This document shows, one piece after another, positions 38,816-51,800 of a stretch of DNA of 64,000 nucleotides. The DNA is from Antedon bifida (taxonomy: Eukaryota > Echinodermata > Crinoidea > Comatulida > Antedonidae). Every line of letters starts with the position of its first letter. The stretch's first letter is position 1. The notes below the pieces were generated by a model. It was not told where the DNA came from. It ran no database searches and saw only the letters and a program-made list of their open reading frames with translations. The DNA lies in NCBI GenBank assembly GCA_963402885.1, contig OY727098.1, forward strand, positions 124,001 to 188,000, written 5' to 3'. Position numbers and translations under genes: made by a program.

Positions 38816-40647
38816 TGTCAAACCATTTTAATAGGTCAATCGTATGTTTAAGGTGTTGTTCAGTATTTTTTTTTTAAATCAAATTATTTATTGTGTCAGT
38901 ACTGTCAAGTGTAATTTTTCTGTGTTTTTTTTGTCGGAATTATTTTTTATTTAAAATGCTTATAGGCCTACGGTATGCTAACTAAAACAATCTAGTAATC
39001 TATGGACCTTAAATATATTTCAGATGTTAAAGCACGTGAAATTGTTATTATTTGGCTGTTTTAATTTGTGTTGAAATGTAGTCCAACCGGAGCAGTGTCA
39101 TTTGTAGACCGTATATTGACCCTTTCCCTTCCTCCTTCTATCTACAAGATCTCCTGCGCGCTTAAATAGTTTGAGGATTTGTGTGAATGTACACATCTCG
39201 CAGCACTCTTTGGCAATTTGCAATCTCTAGTTATGTTTAGGTCCATTATTTCAGTCATGACTATCTATGGTTTTGCTGTCATTGTTGTCATTGTTATTAT
39301 TATTAAATTATGTCAGTTTGTAAACCACATATTTAACTTGGAATTGCATCAGAAATCCCTTATGTACATCCTATTAGAATAGTTCGTTTATATTCCAGCG
39401 GTCGATACGTGTCCTGTCAATACAAGTTCCGGATTAAACAATGTCACATTCAACAATGTCACAGTTATCTGGTGTCATTACAAATTACACCTTAATAGTA
39501 TTACTAAATAAATGTTTTCTTTACTTAAGTTATACAGACATTGCAATTAAATTGGATAAGTTACTATTATATTTACTGCGCCAATTCCAAATTTAACAGA
39601 CGAAGAGTCCCCACATAATATATTTCTCATATTGTTTGGCTTTCCTCCAATATCCCTTGAATTTACCATATGAGGTGATGTTTTTGTTTATAATACAGAT
39701 GTATCTGTATTTCCTTTTCAATTGTTTTACATATTGTTGTATAATGCAACATATACATTATAAAGCTCTCATTTTAATTTAATTTATTCTTTAAAATATA
39801 ATTTTTTTATTTTCATTTTTATCCCCACCACCATAATAACATTTTTTACAATTTTGTTAAACATTTTGTTTATTTTTCATTTTCTTTAAAGATATTGCCC
39901 CTAAAAAAAGTTATAGTTATTCACGTTGACCAAGGATCAAATAAAAAGTTATTTACCTGAAAAAATGTAATTTAAAGCAAAAAATACTTCAAAAAAATTG
40001 ACCGTTTCTTTTGTCTTTTTATAGGCCTAAGTGAAATAATTATTTTTGGGGTTTTTTTTTACAGAAGTGAATAACTTTGTTTAAACTGCAGAATGTCCTA
40101 TTTAAATCTGATTTTATTAATCTTCATTGTTCATGTTTTTGGGGGACAATACATCTTTAAAATATTGTGTCTAATCTTTGTTAGAAGTTTCAGTAAATCC
40201 ACAATGCACATAAATCAAAGGAAACTTATTTTTTGTCAACTTGTTGACCGGTACGGTATGAGTGAAATTACAATGTAGTTTCACTCATCCCTGATACAAC
40301 AACTTTATATAGGTATTGGATTATGAATGCGGATTAATCGTAATAACGATAAACTTTTAAAACATTCTCCTATAACAAGCACGTTTAAGTACAACATATA
40401 TTATTAATTAATTATTGAAATTATATTATTGAAAACAGCAAAAGGCCAACTAATCCTGTTATTTCTTCAGAATTTTGGAGATAATAAAGTTTTCCTTATA
40501 CCAGAGAAAATGAACTGCGGGAATTTCTTATCTCCTGACCATAAACTGTCCCCCTCTAACGTATTGCCAAATTATTGTTGTCACAATTATGATTCGATAT
40601 CATTTTATTTACGTTGGTATGGTAACCGTGTGTTAGTTCAAAATTAT
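38816..40647. other. Intergenic spacer between paralogues A and B
   Basis: Apart from the MITE at 39894-40162, no coding exon, RNA gene or tandem repeat is recognisable. Short frames such as 39179-39382 show no resemblance to any family. Confidence 0.45.
39894..40162. mobile_element. MITE with 'AAGATGTATTGTCCC'-type ends
   Basis: The left edge TTTAAAGATATTGCCCC and right edge GGGGACAATACATCTTTAAA are inverted repeats. The same ends bound the 1.5-kb interval at 62248-63793. Interior sequence (GAATAACTTTGTTTAAACTG, CAGAATG) resembles segments near 24650 and 29775, so the family is dispersed. Confidence 0.6.
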
Positions 40648-43618
40648 CTAATTTCTTGGGTTAGAAGGAGGAGGCTGTACATATTCAATTTGAACAGATT
40701 CTGTTTTGGCGGCGTAAGCTTTTGCCTTTCTTGATCGCTTTCTTCTTTTGATGTTGTTTTTACAATTTCCGTAAATACACCAGCAACATATACAGCACAA
40801 TAGGTTTACAAAAAGTATAGCTCCAGCTATAATAATCAAAAACCACTTCCACCAGCCTTCCCCAAAATCCCCAAGGCTGCCTGGAACCAGATCACAACAA
40901 TGTTTTTCTGAGCAACAAATATCAGGACATGTATTATTGGTAGCAGCACATTTTTTAGGGTTTTCAGCGGCACAACAATCGAGCGGACACGTTATTTTCG
41001 TTTCATTCTTAATTGGTTCGCAAAGCCCATCACCACAAAAACTTAGGTCTACCTGAACCCTATAGAACAAAACGTTTGTTAGAATTAGAAAAGTAATCAC
41101 TAATTCATTAAGATAGCCTTTATAAGTATATTAAATAATATTAATAATAGAATAATATATTATATAAACTCTTTTGGTAATATATAGTGCTAATTTGTTT
41201 TTAATTATAAAATTGAAATAGGAATGTAGCATTTTTATTATATACATAAATACAAAATTAAATCAGTAAATAAATAACTTTTTCATTTTGTGTCTGAAAA
41301 TTAACTTTATAATAAATATAAGGATGTGTAGTTTTAGCTACATGATCTTTTCCCGAGTCACCGTTCAGAATATTATACATAATATTTATAACAATGATTA
41401 TTCTTTGCGTTAGGATAAATACACGTTTTTGTAATTCTGGACCAAAATGACCGTATATAATATATAATATTAACATTTTTATAGCGCGCATTTCTATGAC
41501 ATTTATTACAATCAATTACAGTACTATCAATACTTGTTTGAAATAATGTGTTTAACTGCTTTAAACTGAATATGGTCATTCAATACCACTTAATGCTATT
41601 GTATTAAACGTATACAAAATATTGTGGTATAAAGATATACTGTTGTAAAATTAACATATTAAGATGTGGATATAATTGATTTAATACATGATGAATGCTA
41701 TCTTACTCATTTCCAATCTGTAATTGATCTTCCTGAGCCTGACACGCTCTTTTAAAGCAGTCAGACATCGCCCAGCAGTTGAAAGAACCATGTTTGCCAA
41801 GCCAAAACCAACGAGATCCACACCTGATTAAATTATGGAAGAATTTCATAATATACTTATAGTCCTCTGTAAAACAAGTATTGACTTAATTAATGATAAT
41901 ATATAGTTGGAAAAGAGACATTTTTAAGTAAATGCGAGTACAAGAAAAACAAATTGATACATGTGAGCCCGATAAACAAACACAGAAAATAGGAAATACA
42001 TCGATATTGGTTATAAAATAGATAATAGATACAATTTAATATGAATGGCAAGATGATTGCGAGGGCGCCCCGCAATCATTTTATATTTGCTGTGTCCCAC
42101 CTTGAGTTCAAAATCGTAACTATAATATCAACAGAACATTTGATTGCATTGTAAAGCTCTGTCTACACTATCAAACTTTATGTGACAAAAAAATGTGATG
42201 TGCCCATATATGGACATGATGATGTCATATCAATACCATTATTTGGACATATCACTATATTTGGGCACATTACATTTTTTTTTTCAAACTATTTTGATAG
42301 TGTAGACAGAGCTTTATAGCGTTTATAAAAGAAAATTAAATAGCAATATAGGTGGTGTTTCCACGAAAGATATAAAGGGAAATATTAACAGAACACACAC
42401 ACTGCATACGGTTCCTTTTCTGACTTTATAATAACGATATTACCAGTAATAATGATTTCTATCCTGACATAAATTTAATTTATAACTTAAACTGAAATAT
42501 ACCTTGACGTTTTGGTTCTGGCAGAAATGTGTAGATTTTAAGATATTATTTCTTCAGATCGCTTTCGCAACTCAACATTTATTTGATGTTTTATTTATTT
42601 ATTATTTTGGAGATGGCAGCTAGTATTAAATGAAACTAATTCTGGATGATCAAATACTAAATACTATTTTACTAATTTTTTTCAACCACATAATTTCAGT
42701 TAAGTTTAGCTGATATACTTACTTGTCTTTAGCCCAAGTTTGACCAGCGCAGCCAGCACAATCAAAATATTCGGTTTTATGTATTTTCATGTATGTAGAT
42801 TTTTGTGGTTTACAATCAAAAACATGGTTTTTCTCATTAAAACTCTGTAAAATATAATAAAGTAATTATGAATTTAGTAACTTGTACAGCAAAACTAAAT
42901 GACCAACTAATTGGAAAACCAAATATATCACAGCATATTCAGACAACACTTCCGAGAGATCGGACTTTCAATCGCCCACACAACTCGAGCGGATTGTAAA
43001 AATACTTAAAAGAAGTATATTCATTTTATTTTGTAAGCGCCCTCAGTTTCTTGTGTTCTTTGAATAATTCTGAAACAGGAAAACTTAACGCCTTGGCTAT
43101 ATTCCTCAGCTAATTACGTACAATTTTGACCATCTTTAGGACATATAAAAGATTTAAAATTATTTAAACAGTAAAGTTGTTTTTTTTAGATTTTAGAAAA
43201 CTTAAATATTAACCAAGACCAAATCTCTATATCATAAATATATTCACATGAACGTAAAACAGAGTGGAAAATGCTTTTTAAAAATTTGATTTAATAGTAG
43301 GTCGAAACTGCTTATGATAATAATAGAACAATAATGTGTACAAACCGTAGAACAGGCAGCTGGTTTGTTTACCGTTGCTGGTGTAGAATCAGTTTTACAA
43401 CACGAATGATAATTCCTAAATGATATTCCCATTCGAATTTCGAAATTGTAACATTCCAAGTTCGGTTCAATCGTTGTTTCGGCAATGGCTGTCGTTTCTA
43501 TAGCTTGTCGAACTTGTCTTGAACTAATTTCTTTACTAAGAGAAACGTCCAGTAATAAACACAAAGTAATACTAACAGCATTTGCTAAACATTTTCTTAA
43601 AGCAGTCATGTTGACCAA
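40648..43618 (-). CDS. Cysteine-rich single-pass membrane protein, paralogue B
   Basis: Tandem paralogue of the gene at 36166-38624; family not recognised. Four coding exons (43618-43346, 42844-42723, 41823-41707, 41059-40648), same phases 0/2/2, 307 aa. The N-terminus has a hydrophobic signal segment (AVSITLCLLLDVSLS). Cysteine blocks align with paralogue A: ECYNF..HSCC; FDCKP..FDCAGC..W; C-x-SRW..NCWAMSDCFKRAC; FCGDGLC..TCPLDCC..CPDICC..CC. The membrane helix is about 243-267 (WFLIIIAGAILFVNLLCCIC). The tail is only about 40 residues, very basic (RRKRSRKAKAYAAK), ending in EYVQPPPSNPRN. The tail is unlike that of paralogue A, so intracellular partners probably differ. Exon 1 is longer than in A by a Thr-rich insert before the first cysteine. 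Intron 2 contains an intact MITE. Confidence 0.85.
42152..42316. mobile_element. MITE, best-preserved copy of the family
   Basis: TAAAGCTCTGTCTACACTAT ... ATAGTGTAGACAGAGCTTTA: terminal repeats of about 24 bp, nearly perfect, with TA at each edge. The interior has AATGTGATGTGCCCATATAT, GATGATGTCATATCA and two ATTTGG boxes. It is a good reference for the family and sits in intron 2 of paralogue B. Confidence 0.85.
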
Positions 43619-43873
43619 TATCTTCCAGATTGTTTATAAAGCTAACCTATTCTTGATTTAAACTTTTCGGAAAGAAAGTTATCAAAGAAAGTAAAACTGA
43701 TATAAATTCCAATTAAATGGCCGCGTAGTTATAAGAAAAGTTCCTCCCTTATTTCAGTAATTTAATCATGCTATGGGCCAATGCCATCAGTACTACAGAA
43801 TACGCACTTCCCCCTTCTCTTTACGATGAGTCAACAGACTGAATCTAGTTTATTTCGATTCATCACCACATCT

Positions 43874-43960
43874 CAAGCTCTGTCTACACTATTAAAAAAA
43901 ATGTGATGTGCCCATATATGGACACGATGACATCATATCACTACCATATCTGAGCATGTT
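43874..43960. mobile_element. MITE, right end missing
   Basis: AAGCTCTGTCTACACTATTA, then GATGTGCCCATATATGGACA and CATATCACTACCATATCTGA. The right terminal repeat is lost and the 184-bp satellite begins directly after it. Confidence 0.65.
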
Positions 43961-43974
43961 TTGCCTCATCACAA

Positions 43975-45560
43975 ATCAATTTTGTTAATATTTTGGTACT
44001 ATATGATATATAGAGCAATTCTGTCGCATAACAATTGAATTTTAAAAACCTGATATTTTGACTATTTTCATCACTGTAGGCTACTATAGTACAGGGATTT
44101 TTTCAAAAATGGCCAATTTTCGACCCTTTTATTTTTCGACATAACTGGTGTCTATGGTACTATAAAATGATGATAAAGCAATATATGATCATATAGAGCA
44201 ATTTTATCGCATAATAATTGAATTGTAAAAACCTGATGTTTTGGCCATTTTTCGAAAAAATCCCTGTACTAAGGGTACTATAGTACATGGATTTTTTCGA
44301 AAATGGCCAATTTTCGACCCTTTTATTTTTCGACAAAACTGATGTCTATAGTACTATAAAATGATGATAAAGCAATACATGATCATATAGAGCAATTTTA
44401 TCGCAAAATAATTGAAATTTAAAAACCTGATATTTTGACCATTTTCGAAAAAATCACTGTACTATAGTACAGGGATTTTTTCAAAAATGGCCAATTATCG
44501 ACCCTTTTATTTTTCGACAAAACTGATGTCTATAGTACTATAAAATGATGATAAAGCAAAATATGATCATATAGAGCAATTTTATCGCATAATAATTGAA
44601 TTTTAAAAACCTGATATTTTGACCATTTTTCGAAAAAATCCCTGTACTATAGTACAGGGATTTTTTCAAAAATGGCCAATTTTCGACCCTTTTATTTTTC
44701 GACAAAACTGATGTCTATAGTACTATAAAATGATGATAAAGCAATATATGATCATATAGAGCAATTTTATCGCATAATAATTGAATTTTAAAAACCTGAT
44801 ATTTTGACTATTTTCGAAAAAATCACTGTACTATAGTACAGGGATTTTTTCAAAAATGGCCAATTTTCGACTCTTTTATTTTTCGACAAAACTGATGTCT
44901 ATAGTACTATAAAATGATGATAAAGCAATATATGATCATATAAAGCAATTTTATCGCATAATAATTGAATTGTAAAAACCTGATGTTTTGGCTATTTTTC
45001 GAAAAAATCCCTGTACTAAGGGTACTATAGTACATGGATTTTTTCGAAAATGGCCAATTTTCGACCCTTTTATTTTTCGACAAAACTGATGTCTATAGTA
45101 CTATAGAATGATGATAAAGCAATATATGATCATATAGAGCAATTTTATCGCAAAATAATTGAAATTTAAAAACCCGATATTTTGGCCATTTTTCTAAAAA
45201 ATCACTGTACTATAGTACAGGGATTTTCGAAAAAATGGCCAATTATCGTACCTTTTATTTTTCGACAAAACTGATGTCTATAGTACTATAAAATGATGAT
45301 AAAGCAAAATATGATCATATAGAGAAATTCTATCGCATAACAATTGAATTTTAAAAACCCGATATTTTGGCCATTTTTGAAAAAATCCTTGTACTAGTAC
45401 ATGGATTTTTTTCAAAAATGGCAAATTTTCGACCATTTTATTTTTCGACATAACTGGTGTCTATGGTACTATAAGATGATGATAAAGCAATATATGGTCA
45501 TATAGAGCAATTTTATCGCATAATAATTGAATTTTAAAAACCCGATATTTTGGCCAGGAA
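43975..45560. repeat. Satellite of about 184-bp units with palindromic junctions
   Basis: About eight units of 182-195 bp. Each contains TGGCCAATTTTCGACCCTTT, TATAGTACTATAAAATGATG and ATATAGAGCAATTTTATCGC. Units meet at AAAAAATCCCTGTACTA / TAGTACAGGGATTTTTT (44633-44666 is perfect over 34 bp), so each unit edge is an inverted repeat. Copies differ by a few bases, and two junctions carry an extra CTAAGGGTACTATAGTACAT form. No coding sequence. Confidence 0.95.
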
Positions 45561-48500
45561 ATGACAAGATTTCGACCAAACTTATTCACTATAAGATGAT
45601 GGTAACGCTACAGTGTTTTTAGTCTCTACAGCTCACTATGTCGGTCGGTCGGTAAACACTAACTTGAGCACGCGACTGCAGCCATGTATATGGCCTTGTT
45701 AAATGTCATACTGTGTTTAAAGCTTTATTCAGGTCCCATGTCATTCTTTTCCAGAAAAAAAAGAAATAACGATGCTTATTATTGCTTTTTTAATGAATAA
45801 AAAATTATATATTTCACAAAACGTACATAAAAAGAGCCAATTATAAACAATACCATATATGTATATGTATTGTTACAAAATGTGTATTATAAAACTAATA
45901 TTCTCCTAAACTGTGAGTGAAAATGAGATTTAAGTAAGATGAATCGGCAGCGGTGTTGTGACCTGAAGTCAATGAACCTTAAATCCAATCACAAACACTG
46001 AAAGAAATTACATTGAAATTTCATTATATTGCCAAAAAATAGAAATATAAAAACGTGGAAGACCAACATTATTTCAGAATCTATTTCTGTAGGCCTCTAC
46101 ATTAGTTAAAAATCTTGCTCGATAGATTTTTAGCTATTATTACAAATTCTGTTTTTGCCGAAGATAAAGTATGAATTTTACAACTTGGCTAACAAATTCA
46201 GCATATAAACTGCAGTGCAACAACAATACCAACATAAACACCATTGATAAATAAGTCACAATATAAATATTCACCATACAATAAGTACAACATCGACACA
46301 ATTTTTACATAAATACCACAAACAACAGTCGCTTTTTGATAAAATTGGAATGTACATTTCAATATAATACCCACAAAAATTGCATTAAATGAAATTTTGT
46401 TCAATGAAATTATCATTATTATTATGATGTGCGACACATTCTGTACTCAATACAACAACAAACATGGCGTGATTCCACATCAAAACACCAACAGTTTCTT
46501 TGATATCAAAAAAATAAGTTGGCTTTTGACATTAATAAGTTTCACATCGTCTAGCCACACTCCAGAGTTTATACACACAACACCGACCGGTGTATTAATG
46601 TGTGCACAAACTCAAGACAGTAAGATTGTACTCTTTCTCTTTATAAAGAGCTAATATAAATAGTAGTACAAACTCAAGACAGTAAGATTGTAATCTTTCT
46701 CTTTATAAAGAGTTAATATAAATAGTAGTACAAACTCAAGACAGTAAGATTGTACTCTTTCTCTTTATAAAGAGTTAATATAAATAGTAGTACAAATTTA
46801 CCATCACAAAGGAAGACAAACTTTAAGTACGGTATTCTTTTCAAAATGACAATATTTAAAAAGCCTAAATCTATTTAAAACTTTTTAAATTTTATAAATC
46901 TTCGTTTTCAATCAGTGTGTGAATTGACAGCTAACATCATTTCATGCATATACAATGCATATAATTACTATATATAGACATATAATTACTATATTTGGTC
47001 ATATAATGAGCAAATCTTGGTTATGGTATTATGGGAAAACATGAATATAAATTATGGAATATATTGACTAAATATAGGCACGAGACACATATTTGACGAA
47101 ACAATTTGCTTAAATTCTTAAAAAGCTACATTTCAAAACAAATTTGTGAAAATGATTGTATTAAACCATTTTCCCGTCAATGTCAACTATATGTTTGCTT
47201 AATTTTAAGTATTATAAATAAGCATTTGACCAAGGCTACAAATCAGCCTTGATGTGACCAAGCACAAATTGACAAATTTACTGTATTTACAGTATATAGC
47301 ATAAATGAAGTATCCAATACCTTAAATGATATTTAACTACAGATCCAAAATAATGACTTTTGTAGTATAAAATATAGACAATACAGGAATATATAAAAGA
47401 AATTTGTAAAAAATATATTGTACTTTATAAAGTATACAAAATAAAACTATAATACAAAAGGCATTTATACAAAGTAGTTTCATTGATCTTATAAAAGCAC
47501 CAAATTAACTATAAATACCTATTACAAATTATATAAAACTATAAATGATAACAAGAAACGGTAGGAACATGATATGGCAAACATTTAAACAATATATAGA
47601 AACAACTAAAATAAAATAATAATACTATTTATTATATTTATTTGTTATTATAACCAGGAATCCCAAACACTAGAAGCATATTATTTTTTCAAAATGTATA
47701 TTGTATTGTTTTATACATATTTAAGCTACTGTACATCACAACATAGGAATTGTTGTTGTTTACACCAGTTCTCCCATCCAAGCCCCAAATATGATTATTA
47801 ATGTTTTATGTTAGTAGTACAATATGATACAGTTTATTTATTAATAAATTTAATATGAACTCCTTCAATTTCTATTAATTTTAAGTAAAAAATTACAAGA
47901 ATTTTCTGTGTTTACAACAAATTTATGACTTTTCAATAAAATATATTCAAGAATTCTATGAAAATTATTTTTTTTTGTAAAAATATTTGTTGTGTGTAAA
48001 CTTTTAAAGTCATGAAAACAAAATATACTGATTTATATTGTAGAAATTATGTAAGAAATGTTTATATCAAAAGTTTTTATTTTGTAAACGGTGGTAAAAA
48101 TAATATTAAGTTGATTAAAGCGTAAAGATAATTTATAAATTATTAATTTTTTATACCACACTCAAAAGGGTGGTTTTCGTGTATAAAAGTTGGTAAATGG
48201 ATATTCAACCACCTCAGCTGTGGACTGATTAAAACAAACCAGTTTACACACTGAGGTATGCTGAGGAAGCATCATTCTAGCATGTTTATTATTAGAAATG
48301 GTTACCATAGTTTCTGAATAATGCCGACTGGGCATAAGGAAAATAATCAATAGTTATACTTTGCCATATTATTATATAATTATTAAATTCTAATGGAAAG
48401 ATACAGGCCCTAAACTATTCAGCATAATGCTGAAATAAATATATAATTAATAGATAGGGAGAATATAACCTCACCAACCGTAACACAAATTATATTTTAT

Positions 48501-48898
48501 GTTATATGCAGATACCCAACCAATAGACAACTGATTTGAAAGCACTATTGAATTAATATTGTATGACTGATGTTATAAGCATTGCTCTTCAGACAATAAG
48601 AACTCTTTCTTTTTTTGGAAAATAAAAAGTTAGGAAGTTGCACCTCACAAAATATTGAGGGCAATCTTCATTAACACATTTCACTAGATCCTGAAGATTC
48701 TACTAAGTTATAAAAGTACAAAAAAAGTTTGAAAAAGAAACCACAAATGTTTGAAAAGTTTACTGTACAAAGTCATTTTTTTTCTTTTTACTTTACACAC
48801 TCTAAATGTCTTAAAACTACCTGCATGTAAAGTGTTTACACATAATCTTGTCTTGTATTTCATAAAAACCTTCACATTTTGTGTCAGCACATCTTAAA
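45561..48898. other. Intergenic, partly 3' UTR of the phosphatase gene
   Basis: Lies between the satellite and the phosphatase stop codon at 48899. AT-rich, with no coding resemblance. The right part probably contains the minus-strand 3' UTR, but the polyadenylation site cannot be fixed by eye. Confidence 0.45.
46607..46795 (+). repeat. Three-copy 62-bp tandem repeat
   Basis: ACAAACTCAAGACAGTAAGA followed by TTGTACTCTTTCTCTTTATA and AAGAGTTAATATAAATAGTA occurs three times in a row with only a few differences. CTCTTTATAAAGAG within it is a short palindrome. Confidence 0.9.
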
Positions 48899-51800
48899 TT
48901 AAACGTTTGCGTACAGCGCTTCTTCTTGTGGAACATTGTCGTACACTTCAAAGGCAAGTAAGTGCTCAAGTATTGTTTTGTAAACAAACTCATATTGTGA
49001 CTATACAATAAAGAAACAGATAAATAATTTAGCACAAATAACAATTGTCTAAAAAACAAAGGTATGGAACTGAGGTTTAAGCCCTCTACATGCCCACTGT
49101 AGCCTCAGAGTAGGATCACGACTGGGTGTGCTTACTTGTTTTTTGTATAAGGAAAACCAAATTAAAAAACAGTTGAAAACATTTTTGGGTAAACATATTC
49201 TTGCTATCGAAGAAATGAAAATTTGATTAAAATTCTTAAACAGGTAAAAACTTGATTTCATGCAATATCATGATTATTTTTTAATGCATCAATCATGTCA
49301 ATAGCAAATAAGAAAATAGAAGAACTTACCAATGTCTGTACCATCCCTAACCTGTTGTTTCTCAACAACTTAACGCTCTGCAATATATCAACTGTCTGCT
49401 CCTCAAGTAATCTACGAAGACTGGACATAGTTGCGCAGAACACTCCAGTACGCCCCAAACCATCTCTGATTAAGTAAAATTGAATAAAAATAAGAATAAA
49501 GAACATAACAATTTTAATAAGAGTGGACTTTAATTCTTAAAATCGTATGTGTGAGCACAAAGAACTAAATCACGATCCAAGTATTCTGTCAGTAAACATC
49601 TTGGTGTGTGACTGCACATGCAACAAACATTACAGTGGTAGTAACTGCATACTCTCTGTGCCTTTAGAATTGGAAGTACCAATTAATGGTCGTTTCATTC
49701 ATTTACTCTTTAATTATAGAGGAAGTCTTTAATTAGAGGTACAGACAACGCAAAAAACTAAAAGAAAATTTTCTTTCATAGTTATCTTTCTTTTTTCTTT
49801 TTATACTCATTATTGGAGGTTGTTTAAAGAATAGTATGGTTTTAATTGGATTCCTTCATGTTCCCACACTCTTTACTTACAAGCACATAACAACCATAGT
49901 AGGGTCTTCTATTTCTGATTGCCAATTGTTAACTACAGTAACAAGCTGTAGAAAATCTGCTGTTGATTTTGGTGTGAAGCTGTTGGCTGGCCAGCCAAGA
50001 AACTCGAAGATCTTCACTTCCAAGGACTTTTTCTTTTTTGCAAACACAAAATAAAATTAGTGAAGAAAAAAAAGGTATTTTTAACATTTACTACAGGTTT
50101 AGTGTTCTAATATGAATTAAATGAATGAATACTAATAATAAACAATGTTTTGAATGAAGAAAGATGAAGAAGGTTTTCTACAATAGAACAAGCGATGTGA
50201 AAAATAAAACTAAAAGGAACGTTACATTTCTATCATACTAGAGAAATATTTTAGGTTGCCGAGAAAATAATTGTGGAGATAAAATAAAACAGCACATTTT
50301 TTTATAAAGAAAATTGTCTCATAACTTGTAAGCATTATTGCTTTTTTTTTTCATTGTTCTTTTCCATACAGTGCAAACAACAAGTTGTGCTCATCAATGT
50401 TTTTTTCTAAAATGCTCATTATAAAATACACACTGTAAGTACAGTAGTTGATGGATTGGAAAAGCATAGGCAGCTGTTTTACGCAGACAATGCTCAGTAA
50501 AAATAGTCTACTATGAGATCTAGCCTTAAAATAAAATTGTTAATAGATATTAACAAATTAGCACTCATTTTGGCTTAGCTTAAAAACACTTTTCTTGGCA
50601 ACTTTGTAAAACATTTTCTAAACATGCAGAATAAATGATAAATAAACCAACCACCAGAAATAAAGAAAGGAAACACTAAGGAGGGAAGGAATATGCAGCC
50701 ATCAAGCTAGACGCTCAGCTTAAGCCACAAGGAAACACAAAAGCTGAAACAAAAACACAAACATATCAATATAAATAATTTAAATATTAGGCCTAACATC
50801 AATTTTATTTATGCAAATTTTGAATAAAATGTTGTTTGTTAATGTAAGATTGACACACTTTCTTGTCACTCACAGTTAAAATATTGATACAAATGTTGAT
50901 AAAAATGTTAATATAAATGTTAATATAAATATGGATATAAATATTGATAAAAATGTTGATATAATATAGATAAAAATGTTGATAAAAATATTGATATAAA
51001 TATTGATATAAATATTGATATAAATATGGATATAAATATGGATATTAAAGGATATAAATGTTGATATAAATATTGCTATAAATATTGATATAAATGTTGA
51101 TATAAATGTTGATATAAATATGGATATAAATGTTGATATAAATGTTGATATAAATGTTGCTATAAATGTTGATATAAATGTTGATATCAATGTTGATATA
51201 AATGTTGATATAAATGTTGATATAAATATGGATATAAATGTTGCTATAAATGTTGATATAAATGTTGCTATGAATGTTGATATAAATGTTGCTATAAATG
51301 TTGATATAAATGTTGCTATGAATGTTGATATAAATGTTGCTATAAATGTTGATATAAATATGGATATAAATGTTGATATAAATATGGATATAAATGTTGA
51401 TATAAATGTTTTGTAGTTTTCACATTTATAAGTTTCTTCAATAAAGTTTTAATTTTAATATTTCTATGATGCAAATTTATCTGCTTTTAAATTTATTTTG
51501 AAATATTTTTAATAAAGAATTATTTCTAAATTAAATAACCTGCTTTTTGACAATGTCTGTGTTTCCGCAACCAATACAAAAATTTACGAACAATTGCAAT
51601 GCAACAATATGTCCTTCAGGTCAAAGGTTAACAATTATCAAATTTATCAACTAATCTTCCGATTTGAATGAGATAGTTATTATTTTTTTATCTGCCTGTG
51701 GAAACCTCGTTTCCACAGGCAGTTTATCAGTTAATTATCAGTACTTTTTATCGATTAATTATTGGTTAATTTTTGGCTGCGGAAATACGGCCAATGACGC

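Noticed and set aside
36166-43618. Assignment of the tandem pair to the Shisa family
   Set aside because: The small size and Cys-rich ectodomain are similar, but cysteine spacing, the CGDGxC block and the tails do not fit Shisa.
50876-51416. Repetitive frames DINVDINV and FISTFIST on the two strands
   Set aside because: They arise from the 12-bp satellite in an intron.
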